A program made the translations under genes and the position numbers. Below are positions 24,473 to 35,482 of a DNA stretch of 64,000 bases, piece after piece (within the stretch, counting starts at the first letter, position 1; each line of letters starts with the position of its first letter). A model generated the notes under the pieces. That model saw nothing but the letters and a program-made list of their open reading frames with translations, did no database searches and had not been told where the DNA came from. The stretch spans positions 5,332,001-5,396,000 of the forward strand of contig CANTUR010000069.1 of NCBI GenBank assembly GCA_947683625.1, read 5' to 3'. The stretch is from Mallotus nudiflorus (Eukaryota > Streptophyta > Magnoliopsida > Malpighiales > Euphorbiaceae).

Positions 24473-25299
24473 AAGAAATACTAATTCTACTTGTGTTCTT
24501 TAGAATTTTATTAATTATTATTTTATTCTTGCATTCATTTTGCATGTACTTATTAACTGATGGCGTTGGTTTATGATTCCATGATTCCACTAGCCTTATG
24601 GAGTTGTAAATTGGCTAACTATCACTCTTAGCTTTAACTCGGTTCAAGAGAGATTACTAGGCTCATCTGACCAGAGTCTATAACCTAATTCCTAAAGGGG
24701 GGTAGTCTTCTCTCGAGTTTGTAAAGGATGTTGAGCCCCTCTAACTTTGGCCTGTAACTCAAGTCTTAAAGGAGGGCATCTTACTAAGAGAACTTTGACT
24801 TTTAACTAGACCCTAACCACATATAATGGCTTAGTTACTTCCCTTAGAATTACCCAAATTGCTTGTGTATGTTGCCATAAGGTATTTCTATCTATAAAAG
24901 CCCAAGCCCATTTTTTAAAAAGTCTATCTAGGCTAATAAAGATAGTACTAGACCTTTATACCTAGAAATATTGTTTTCATGCTTTTATTACTTTAAGAGA
25001 GATTTAGCTTGCTCATCGATTTGTGATATTCCCTGTTGATATTAAGGACAAGGCTAAAAATCCTAGGAAAAGAGACTCACCATTGAATATGTGTATGGGA
25101 GGAAAAGGTTGGAAGGATGAATGTTGTACACTTAATTGATACTTGCTATTTGTTACTTGTTGCACAACACGTGCATCATGCATACATGCATTTCATCTAT
25201 CATACTAACACTTTGTTTTGCAGCCATCATAGATTCATCTGGATATTCTCGTATTTAGGGATGAAAATGTGGTAAACTAAAAAGAACATATTTAAGTCC

Positions 25300-26942
25300 T
25301 AAAGCCATAGTAAAAGAGATCCTTCACAAACTAGAGAAAAGTCCTATTAATCTGCTTTACTTGGAAGCTGAACCAACTCTAACTGAGCATATAGAAATAG
25401 AATAACAACAAGGAGAGAACTAGACCCTAGAAGACATCAAGGGAGCTTTGATGGATGACATGAGGGCTGTGATGCAAGATGAACTAAGACATGCTTTATC
25501 TGGATTAATGCAACCTAGTGCTACTGTCATACCACCACCTATAATTAAGCAACCACTTGCTGCTATAGCTATCCCACTTATTGCAGATGCTCCACCTGCT
25601 GCTAATAATACTGGGGGGAAACTTGTTGGTAAAAACCCACCTACTGTTGATGTGAAGCTTAAGGATGTTGAGAACTGCATGATAAAAAAGGCAAAGAAAG
25701 AATCACTTGAACTGGTACAAGACCATAAGTCCAAGCAAATGTAAGCACTGACCCAAAAAATGTCTAAGATGGAAGAGCTAATTAGAGGACAAGGCATGGG
25801 ATATTCATTTGACTTTGATGATATATTGCTAATAGAGGGTAATAAGCTACCTGGGAAGTTCAAAATGCCTCAGCTGCAGAAGTTTGATGGAACTAGAGAT
25901 CCTAAGATTTATTTCAGTCAGTACACAATAATTATAAGCACTACTAAAGCCCTATTAGCAGTGATCACAGGTTGTTTGTACTATTCTTAGAGGGAATGGC
26001 TGTAAATGGGTATAATGGGTTGGAAAAGTCTGTCGAGGCTGACTGGAAAGAACTGTGCATTGCTTTTTTAAAACAATATGATTATAACACTATATTGGAA
26101 GTGTCCATCAAGGATGTAAAACTGACTAAGCAAAAATCAAATGAATCCTTTTCTGATTTCTTGACTAAATTTATGAACAAGGCAAGATTAATGAAAAATA
26201 AGTTGGCTGAGAAAGATCAGGTTAGGATGATAGTCCATAACGTGTCGCTTAATTTGGTTGAGAGATTGCAAATGATGAATCCTAAAACATTTATGGACCT
26301 TTATGATGATGGGATGTAAGCTGAGGAGATTGAAAGTAAAAAGAAGAAGATTGCTAAAAGCACTAGAGCGAGAAATTACCCAACTTGGGGCATACAGTAA
26401 GGAAGCACTAGTCAAATTGTGGAAGTGCATGCTATTCAACAACTAAGGAGATTCTCTAATTTTAACCAACTTTTGTCAAAAGTCCTAGAGTGCCTAATGC
26501 AAAAGGGCTTACTTCAACCTTTACATAATTCAAACCTAAACATCCTAGGCTATAACCCAAACAAGCACTGCAAATTCCATCAAAACCTTTAACACTCCAC
26601 GGAGAACTACATCCACCTTAAACATGAAATCCAAAAACTTATAGTCTCCAGAAAGATCACAATCCTTGAAAACCCAAGCATTAAAAATAATCCTTTCTTA
26701 AACTATCGAAATGTACCACCCTCAGCTACTATGATAATCAACTCAAAAGTAAGTAAGGAAGAAGTGCTAAGCTCCTTTAAGGACTTAGACCTTAAAACCA
26801 ATGAGAAATCTCCTAATGCCCCTAAAGATGAGGAAAGAGCAGAAGACTTATTGGGTCAGCCTTCAAATAAGTTTGACTATAAGGTGTTTTATCCTAAACC
26901 ACCTTATTTTAACATACCTTTCAAGTTGATTGTGCCTATATG
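25300..26942 (+). pseudogene. Tat/Ogre-type gag remnant
   Basis: Plus-strand gag read across stops and shifts. A Pro/Ala-rich N-terminal part (25448-25743) is followed by KMEELIRGQGMGYSFDFDD and KFKMPQLQKFDGTRDPKIY (25760-25970), the gag core (DWKELCIAFLKQYDYN, then NESFSDFLTKFMNKARLM; 25972-26319), and a CKFH...H...Y/C zinc-finger-like end (near 26565-26625) with HLKHEIQKLIVSRKI. The parallel parts of the minus-strand gag at 45140-46402 look alike (RKFKFPDMKKYIGVEDPYLHL). Stops occur at 25742, 25988, 26317, near 26590 and at 26941. No protease or RT follows. Confidence 0.75.
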
Positions 26943-29587
26943 ATGGGGTGATAAGTTTGATGATGATAAGCTGCTAGAAAAAAATGCACATTTATGGAGA
27001 CAATTAGCGAGAAGATGCAAGAATAGCTACTATATCAGCCACCTGAAGGACAGCTACCATGAGACTCAACATCCCTAGCATTTAGAATAGAAAATAAATT
27101 TTCTTATTATATTCTTTGAATAAAATTTTAGTTTCTTTAAAACTTGTTTTTTTTTAATGATCAATGATATGAATTCTAATCATGCTTACTTATGTATTAT
27201 GCATCTTAATAGTACTTTGCATTATGATATTGATTGCATTTGCGTGTTTGATAGAAAAATTTGATTTAATTAGACTTATTTAGCATGGGCATAAATGCAA
27301 ATTCAAAGAACATTCATATATCACATAATGTAACTTCTGAAGATAGGAAATTTGAGGAAAAAAAATAAAGAGAGAGAAAAAAGAACAGTAAAGTAAAAAT
27401 TAGAGAGAAAATTTTTTAGGACTAGTTGATAACAAGAGTTATACTATGTGATGTAATGAATGTTCTCATTTTTGCCCTAATGAACAGTAAAATTGAATTT
27501 AAATTTTTTTTTTAAATATTGCATATTCGTCTTTATCATACTTCATAAGTATCTGAATGGAAAGATAATAAATAATAAAAGCTAAATCAGAGCTATGAGA
27601 TCGCTATTTTAGTTATGTTTTCTTTTTTTCCACCCCTTTATGATTTTGTTTATAAGCTTAGTATCCCCTTGTACCTTGGGAATTCATATAGCTCAATAAC
27701 TTGTATCATAACCCATACCTTGTAACTATCATTAATCATTGCACCAGCATCAAGCCTCATGTTTAGCTCAAGAGTTCTTCGAAGAGCAAGTCTAATTGAT
27801 TTCATCAGCAAGAACTCACTCCAGTTAGTTTGCCCACTCCCTTGCATCTTTAATGCATGAGATTGTAACTAATAGGCTTAGTAAGTCACATGATCAACAA
27901 TAACAGTGAACAAACTAGGTCTCTTACACACGAAAAAAATACTGCTAGAATAACGTGAATGACTCTAGAATGAAACTAAGGGTAAAATGTGATTCTAGGG
28001 GCAAATTATAGAATAGTAAGTATGCATTCAAAGAGCGAAGAAGGAACACTAAAGTATAAAAGCCAGTATAAGAGATCTCGGGGCTGAAAGAAGCATACAA
28101 ATACATCAGGTATCATATAGCAAAGGCAATAGCAAAATGAAAAGTTCAATAGTGTATCGTTCAATCACAAACTTTAATGTCGAGACATGGATCCCACTTG
28201 CTAGCATGGTCATCTATCTGACAAATTGTATCAGAGGCTCTACCATCAGAAAGACCAACAGCAAAGCATTCAATGCTCAAACCTACAGGCTATTGATGAG
28301 GCACCTCATTCTTATACTCCAAGATTAGCAACATAGCTCTGTTCCAAACAGGAGACCTATTAGGATTATGCATATCATACATAACATGCATACACTTGCA
28401 TATACATATTGTGAAATACTTGCTTTGCATAATAAAGTCTTTAAGCCTAGGCAAGATTGTGTAAATACTCTGCTACTAATATTCAAAATAAGTGTTGTAA
28501 GAATACAGAAAGGTAATCAGAATGTGCACATGTGAATCATCTAAAAGGAAAAGGATGGCACTAATAAGGTGAACCTGATACTCAATGGGACTTTAGACCT
28601 CAGGAGCCTAATAAGCCCATCTAGTAAAGGAATATCACTAACAGTGATACTTGCAAAAGCATCATCCTGGTGACCTTAAGAGATTGGATAAGATGTTCAA
28701 GCTCCTTAGATTCAACATCCATCTCCATAGTCTCATCTGAAGCATCATTTAGAATATCTCTCCATAATAGTAAAACTAGTGTAGGGAATGGAATATGGTG
28801 ATAAGAAGGTCAAATATGTCAGCTTTAAAAAGGGAAGAATGCACTTAAAACTTAAAATAAATGCACTCTGAAAAATTATTTGATCATGAAATAAGATCTC
28901 TAACTCCTGAACCTTTTTTATAAGAGATATCAAGAAGAGGAATGAAGCCCTTTACCATAACATTAATGGAATGGTAGAAATACAAATGCAACCCAAAGCC
29001 ATAACTTTAATTTTGGAGTATCATGACCTTCGTGATCAGAGACATCACCACTACAATTAAAAGGGAAGAATGCAAAATAATAACATTACATTTTGATAAA
29101 ATTTATTCGCTTTCAAATAGTCCATACTAACTTATTGTATTTTGTGCAGGAAAAAACAAAAGAGAATGAAGAAGGGGAAAAGAAACAACACATCAATAAA
29201 AATGGGCCAGATAGCAAATACCAGACACTCATCAAGATAATAAAAAGGGAAGTAACAAAACTCTCTTCCTTAAATTCTATAATAAAGTATCATCTCAATC
29301 ATAAAATTCATAAATTGAAAGTAAATTCATCCACTGCCTGGGATCATGTGCGAAAAGCCTATCTCATGACCTTCGATTATAATGACTCTTTTTAAGCCTC
29401 GCAGAATTCAGAGGAGCAGTTAATAGTTTTGTGTTGAGAACTTATAAACTCTAATCAATCTAATGCTTGCTTTTCACCCAAATGAGGGGAAGAATGTGCA
29501 AAAATAAAATTTATGGACATGAAGTATAAATTGCTTGAATTTCAAAGTATTATTTCATTCTTTCGAATGATAAAAGTGCATATAATC
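26943..29587. other. Non-coding relic DNA after the gag remnant
   Basis: No protein domain is recognisable. Short frames at 28137 and 29093 have no features of real genes. The position, between a gag remnant and a tandem repeat, suggests the degraded internal region of the same element, perhaps a non-autonomous derivative with coding regions replaced, but this is inference. Confidence 0.35.
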
Positions 29588-29930
29588 TACTCCAATGCTT
29601 ATAAATGAGTATGAGTCCAAAATCCCTTGATAGTATCCACGCTGAGTAATATGAGAAAGGCGAGAGAATACTAAAAGGAGAATAAAAAATAAGAGCAAGC
29701 ATATTGTACTCCAATGCTTAGAAATGAGTAAGAGTATCAACGTGAACCTCTAGCGGTATCCATGCTGAGTTATACAAGAAAGGTAGGGGAATACTAAAAA
29801 AGGACCATGCCAAAAATTACTCTATTTACTCCAATGCTTTATATGAATATGAGTATCCAAAGGACCTTTCCAATAGTATCTACGCTGAGTAATATGAGAA
29901 AGGTAGGGGAATACTCATATAAGGAAGGAA
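29588..29930 (+). repeat. Tandem repeat, three units of about 120 bp
   Basis: TACTCCAATGCTT begins units at about 29588, 29706 and 29827. Each unit continues with an AATGAGTAT-like phrase, TAGTATCCACGCTGAGTAA and GAGAAAGGTAGGGGAATACT. The units differ at roughly 10-20 percent of positions. Similar arrays are common in the 3' non-coding part of Tat/Ogre elements, so it may belong to the gag remnant at 25300. Confidence 0.7.
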
Positions 29931-30889
29931 AGCACAAAAATAACTCAAAGGCTATTTTGATACTCATAATTTAATATTTTTATAAGTTTTGTTTAACAAA
30001 TTCTCCCTAAAATTAGGTGTTGAGATGTTGATGTAAAAGCACCATCTTCTACTAGTATCCATATGAATAGGATGCCTATAAAATGGAGTTAAATATGTTA
30101 GCACCTTCTCTCAAAGACCTCACTTTTCTCTCTAAATGGTTTTTATTTTCTTTTCTCAAAAGAATATTTTAAGGCGAGTAAAAAATTGAGTGGCAAAAAC
30201 CCTAAAAGAAAATATGTATGTATACACATCTTATGTAGAGTTTTTTGAAACTTTTTACGTACCAAAACTATTTTAGTGCATTCACCTTTTTTTTTTTGAT
30301 TTGATTTTTAATTACAAAATAGAATTTCTTCTAATTTATTTAAGACATAATTACTAAATTATATAAAAAAAATAACTAATACATATGTTTATTTATTTTT
30401 TCATAAAGAGTTTAATACAAAATGGAGAATTCGCAAACAATAAACCTTGATAGCTAAAGAGCTATGATGCATATGTTGAGATGCAAATCAACACTCATTC
30501 ACATGAACCTCACCCCACGCTCTCAAGGAAAGTTCAAATCAAATTCAAATTTTGACATTGACAACCCTTACCTTATGTATTGTTAGTTCAAACAATTTAA
30601 GCTCGATAAAACTTCAACCTTTTAAATCAATAATAAACAAGAAACAATGGTCAAGAAGAAGATCTCACAATCGATTTCTTGACATATAGATTGATAAGTC
30701 AAAAAATGTTCACCACAAGCACAAAGGTTTGATAAGAACATATTATTATAAAGTAACTAAAAAAGAAAAATAATTTATTTTGATTTAATCATCCATGGCA
30801 ACAATCCCTTTAAACTTTACAAAGAAACTAAATCCTTATTTATATAGATATTAAGGCAAAGCACACACAACTATTCTAAACACTCAGAA
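29931..30889. other. AT-rich DNA without recognisable genes
   Basis: There are no coding features. The right half (about 30450-30880) has the texture of a degraded LTR and leads into a recognisable copia LTR fragment, but I could not align it. Confidence 0.3.
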
Positions 30890-31265
30890 TAAATGTAGGA
30901 CATATTCATTTTGAATCACTTATATTCTTCATATAACTCATCCTATATCTAACAACAATCTATTTTATCATCCTGTAAAAAAATGATGTTAGAATGTGTT
31001 AAAATATAGATCCTATTATGTCGGAAACCATGATGATTTTAGGTCAAAGGACTAAAAATAATGTTATTACAATGAGAATAACTTATGACAAGTATCCATA
31101 TTGTATCCTCATAGTGGGTCGATTCAGTATATCATTTCTCAAATATGCACCTATGTGTTGACTTTAATATCTCATATACATGATTAGTAAAACATAATCA
31201 TTCAATTAACCTTATGCTATTCTTTATTCATTATTTTTTTAACAATAATGACCAACTAAAGATAA
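30890..31265 (-). repeat. Diverged fragment of the copia LTR
   Basis: The bases from ATTCTTCATATAACTCATCC through ATGATTAGTAAAACATAATC follow, phrase by phrase, positions about 6590-6890 and 20940-21240 of the two copia LTRs (shared: AACAATCTATTT, GGTCAAAGGACTAAA, TATGCACCTATG, TTGACTT-TAATATCTCAT). Divergence is clearly greater than between those two LTRs, so this is an older insertion of the same family. It has no associated internal region. Confidence 0.75.
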
Positions 31266-32022
31266 TTTAGAATAGAAACAAGTTTCAATAACAACAAGAG
31301 CAGCAATAATAATAATATCAAAGCATATATTTAATAGTTTATTTACTATGACAAATCTAAAAAAATTTTGTTCACATGCGAAATACGTGATAATTTACTA
31401 GTATATATAAATGTACGAAGAGGAAACATGTAAAATTATAAAAAATAAAATTTATTTGGAAGTATATTTTTTTTAAGAAAAATAGTATAATTATTGTTTT
31501 TAAATATTTTTATAAAATTTAACAAAAAAGAGTTACAATTAAATTAATTAATAATTATAATTTAATTATTAGTTGAACTTAAAAAAATGGCATCAAATTA
31601 ATTTTTTTACGAAATAAAAGTATTAATATAAAAAATATTGAAAAAATAAAGTATCATAACTCAAAATTTTTTTACTAAAATTGTAATAAATTATAAGTTT
31701 AATAGGATTAGAATATTTAAATTGTTATATAAAAAAATACAACTTTTATTTTTTAAAATTTTTTATTAACAAATAACAAATAATTTTTATTATTTTATAA
31801 TTAATTATGACCATAATATTTTTTTTTTTATATAAAATCAATTTTAGAGTTGAGAAAAATTATTTATAAAAAATATTAAAATAATATCATATAATTATTT
31901 AAATAAAAAATTTATAAAATTTATAGTAAATTATAATTATATTAAGTTAATATTAAATTACTAAATAAATAAATAACAGTGTTATTATTTTTAAAATTTT
32001 GTTTAATAATAATAATAATATG
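31266..32022. other. Very AT-rich DNA left of the 17 kb element
   Basis: The stretch is almost entirely A/T runs with (AAT)n-like ends at 32005-32020. No gene. It probably is the pre-insertion host or relic DNA at the left flank of the Tat/Ogre-like element. Confidence 0.5.
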
Positions 32023-32974
32023 TGTAGGCAGCAGGGTTTATTCATGCGCCCAAGTATTTGGTGACCATGATATTGTGTGGGCTCAAGGCCCACTAGGAAA
32101 TACGATATAGGTCATGGGCTTATTCGGAGATGGAGTCGCCACCCGGATAAAAGCCGGGACACGCTATACAGCAACTGGATCCCATAGAGGTTCCCAGAAG
32201 CCGTCATCAGAGATCAGGTTCAAAAACTGGGTTTTAGCGTTTGAATGCTTACCCAACCTTGCAATTGGCCTCCGTTTGTGTTTTACGTTTTATTACCATG
32301 TAATTATTTAATTATTTCCTCATTTACATTCAAAGTTGCACTTGCCTTCATTTACTTTCCAAATTTTATAATTAAGTCCAAGTTTGCACATTAGTCCAAT
32401 TTCATGCTTTTGAGTCCCAACATTCAACAAAAATAAAATAAATAATAATTTACATCCATACGTTCGAAATCAAATGGGGAAAGGGATTAAGGATTACAAT
32501 GCTTTTAGGCTAAATGAAAGAATAATATACAGAAAATAAACTAAACATATACCAAAAATAAACCGATAAAATAACATAAATGTGATAATAAAAAAGGGGT
32601 AACTAACAAAGGTGACTACTTAATGATGGAAATCATCAAGTAATTCCTACAAATAACACATAGTTAGCCCTTCCTTTAAAAAAAAAAAGGAAATCACATA
32701 TAACGATACTTACAAAGAGACTCTATAAGAAAGGGGGTTTTCACATTATGAACTAAAGAAACCATCAAACAATCCAGATGAACATCATTATGCAATGAAA
32801 TAACCATGTTTAAAGTAAAAAAAATGTATCAAAGTGGACGCTGCAACAAGCATTAATAAAAATGAAGCTAAAAGCAGGCCAAACTTGACAAGGTGATGCC
32901 TCATCAACAGAGGCCCCTAGTATTTCTAAGGCAGAAAAAGACATACAACACACATGAACAAAGGAGACTTCCTA

Positions 32975-33070
32975 AAGGCCTGTCAATGGAGTGATTGCCT
33001 CATTAATGAGGCGATCGCCTCATTGACAAGTGGTGACGCCTCTATGAAAAGGCGTTGCCTGATCAACAGG
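32975..33070. repeat. Palindromic GAGGCGATCGCCTC repeat cluster in the 3' LTR
   Basis: Several copies of an alternating unit: CTCATTAATGAGG, then GAGGCGATCGCCTC (a perfect 14-base palindrome), then diverged GGTGACGCCTC and AGGCGTTGCCT. The matching place in the other LTR (48330-48390) has fewer and different units. Confidence 0.8.
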
Positions 33071-33721
33071 CCAGTCCCAACTCTCAAACGTTTATACTTA
33101 TACTTTAAGTAACAATACATGCATACACACACTTTACAATCATCAAACTACAACTACATGCAAAAATATTCAAAGATCACATTAATAAAGTGGGATATTA
33201 AGCAAGATAAACTAGAAATATACCTAAAATACACTAACAACTTAGTTACACACAAGCAAGAACACACAAAATAATGCACATGTCAAGTTTAAGTGCAAGT
33301 TTTCTACCAAAATGAGAGGCCCTCAGAGACATTTTTTATTGTGATACTTGCTAGGATGTGATCTCTACTTTTGACACAAGCTTTTTCCTTCTTCTCTTAG
33401 GAAAAGGTGGACTTTCCCTTGCCTCAATCTCACCTTCTTCCTTGAGGACGTTTTTTCTTTGCTTTCCTCTTTTTTTAAAGCTCCTCCCTCTCTTTTTTTC
33501 TCTTTTCAATAATGGCCTCCCCCCCCCCCCTATTTTTTATTTTCTCTCTCCTTTTTCCTTTTATTTCCTAGCTTCCCTATGCCCCTAAGCCCTTTAGCTC
33601 ATCATGAGCCTCCATAGCCTTTTTCTCTTCCTCATGCCAAATCAAGTATGGAGGGTAGGGCCCATACCACTTGGCCACCATGGTTGTAGTTGTATTAAAT
33701 GCAGCTGCAACTCAACTGCCA

Positions 33722-33818
33722 TAGAGGCGGCGCCTCTTCGATGAGGCGATCACCTCATTGATGAGGCGATCACCTCATTGATGAGGCGATTGCCTTATTG
33801 TACTGAGGCGACGCCCCT
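33722..33818. repeat. Palindromic repeat array, 20-bp period, in the 3' LTR
   Basis: GATGAGGCGATCACCTCATT is repeated exactly twice in tandem, flanked by diverged units (GAGGCGGCGCCTC before, GATGAGGCGATTGCC and GAGGCGACGCC after). The partner LTR has only about one and a half units at the same place (49050-49080). Confidence 0.85.
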
Positions 33819-34199
33819 TCATTCAGAGCATGTGTTGGGCCAAATGGGCTTGGGCTAAATTTGGATAGTTGGGCCATGTTTTGGGCTTTTTAGGCTTTAG
33901 GTTTTCAAGTCCACCTTCCATGTCCAAGTTTCATATTTTAATCATTGGGCTCGACAACGGGCCTGTTAAACCGAGCACCCTTAATTCATCCCCTAACATG
34001 GGCTGACTGAATTGGGTGTCTTTAGTTTGCCCTCTGATTTTTTGAAAAATCAAATGCATGCAATGACCATTTTTTGATAAATCACATGCACAACGATAAA
34101 CAAACAACAAGATGAGTAACATACCTGACTCTTGGGTCTCACCCAAGAGATAAATCCTTCAGTTTTGAAACCTGACCGTGATCCTCAGGTTTTTCTAGC

Positions 34200-34975
34200 C
34201 CGATCAGCCACTCATTAATATTTGATAAATATATTTGAAGACTATTAACCTCGAGTTTTGCTAGCCTAATTCTCACAACACTGAAATTCGATTCTTGGGT
34301 TTTCCTGGCCCGATCCTCACAATACTGAAACTTGATTCTCAGGTTTTCCTGGCCCGATTCTCATAACACTGAAATTCGATTCTCAGGTTTTCCTGGCCCG
34401 ATCCTTATAACACTAAAACTCAATTTTCAGGTTTTTCCTGGCCCGATTCTCATAACACCGAAATTTGATTCTTGAGTTTTCCTTGTCTGATCCTCATAAC
34501 ACTGAAACTCAATTCTTAGGTTTTCCTGGCCCGATTCTCACAAAACCAAAATTTAATTCTTAGGTTTTCCTGGCCCAATCCTCACAATATTGAAATTCAA
34601 TTCTCGAGTTTTCCTAGCCCGATCCTCACAACACTAAAATTCGATTCTTGAATTTTCTTGGCCCGATCCTTTCTGCTCACGAAGCTTGATTCTCTGGTTT
34701 TCCCGACCTGATCATCACAATATGGAAACTTGATTCTCAGGTTTTCTTGGTCCGATCATCACAACATTGACTTGATTCTCGAGTTTTCCTGGCTCGATCA
34801 TCACAACACTAAAACTCGATTCTCGGGTTTTCCTGGCCCGATCATCACTACTCACGAAGCTTGATTCTCGGGTTTTCCTGACCTGATCATCACTAGGATG
34901 TGGTTTTTAAATTTTCCTAGTTCGATTATCACTCCTCTGAGGACACAGACTTTTGGGTTTCCCTGGCCCAGTTGT
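34200..34975. repeat. Minisatellite, about 46-bp unit
   Basis: About fifteen diverged units of the type CTCGATTCTCGGGTTTTCC followed by TGGCCCGATCCTCACAACAC, starting just inside the 3' LTR. The spacing of the GGTTTTCCTGGCCCGAT core is mostly 45-48 bases, with some shortened units. Tandem arrays beside the 3' LTR are characteristic of Tat/Ogre elements and are thought to seed satellite DNA. Confidence 0.85.
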
Positions 34976-35225
34976 CATTCACTTCCGACTTCAGGGATAC
35001 TACCCAAATAATCATTTCGATCTTTAAGCTTTGGGGATTCAATCCTGAATAGCCCTGTCCTTGAGCTTCGTGGATTCAAACCTAAACAACCCTGTCCTTA
35101 AGCTTCAGGGATTTAAACCCAAATATCTTTGTCTTTAAGCTTTGGGAATTCAAACCCGAACAACCCTGTCTTTAAGCTTCGAGGATTCAAACCCAAACAG
35201 CCATGTCTATTAATGGCGTGAGTTT
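34976..35225. repeat. Second minisatellite, about 40-bp unit
   Basis: About five units of TTAAGCTTCGGGGATTCAAA plus CCCAAACAACCCTGTC, with scattered changes, directly following the 46-bp array. Unlike its neighbour it has little sequence in common with it, apart from a final TTTTCCTGGCCCA at 35224, so the two arrays arose separately. Confidence 0.8.
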
Positions 35226-35482
35226 TCCTGGCCCACTCTTCCCAAAGCTTTACTTTAGAAATCTCTACCTCTGAATTCCACCTTCTTAGTGTATGATAAC
35301 AACCATCATTTTTCACTCACCTTCTTCTCTTTTTTTTTTAGGAAAACCCTACACCTTTGCCCACTATAAAAATAACTTTTTCCTTACCTCCATTCCCTTT
35401 CACTTTTGCCCCCTTTCTCTTTTTCCTCTTTCCTTCTCCTGCAGTTCCTGTATTCTCTACACTTTTTCTCTCTTTACAGTCA
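35226..35482 (+). promoter_or_regulatory. Upstream region of the PMD gene relic
   Basis: C/T-rich DNA (35320-35480) immediately before the ATG of the antisense gene relic. Pyrimidine-rich leaders are common in plant 5' UTRs; a TATAAA-like ACTATAAAAATAAC lies at 35364, about 115 bases before the ATG. The promoter role is inferred. Confidence 0.35.

Larger units (their letters stand above)
32023..34024 (-). repeat. 3' LTR of the Tat/Ogre-like element
   Basis: Aligns with 47344-49312 throughout, starting with GGCAGCAGGGTTTATTC versus GGCGGCGAGGTTTATTC. It is slightly longer than its partner, mostly because of extra palindromic repeat units at 33720-33820. The right edge near GTGTCTTTA is set by comparison with GTGTCTACA at 49312. 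A primer-site-like sequence occurs about 110 bases inside the LTR (32130-32145). Confidence 0.9.
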
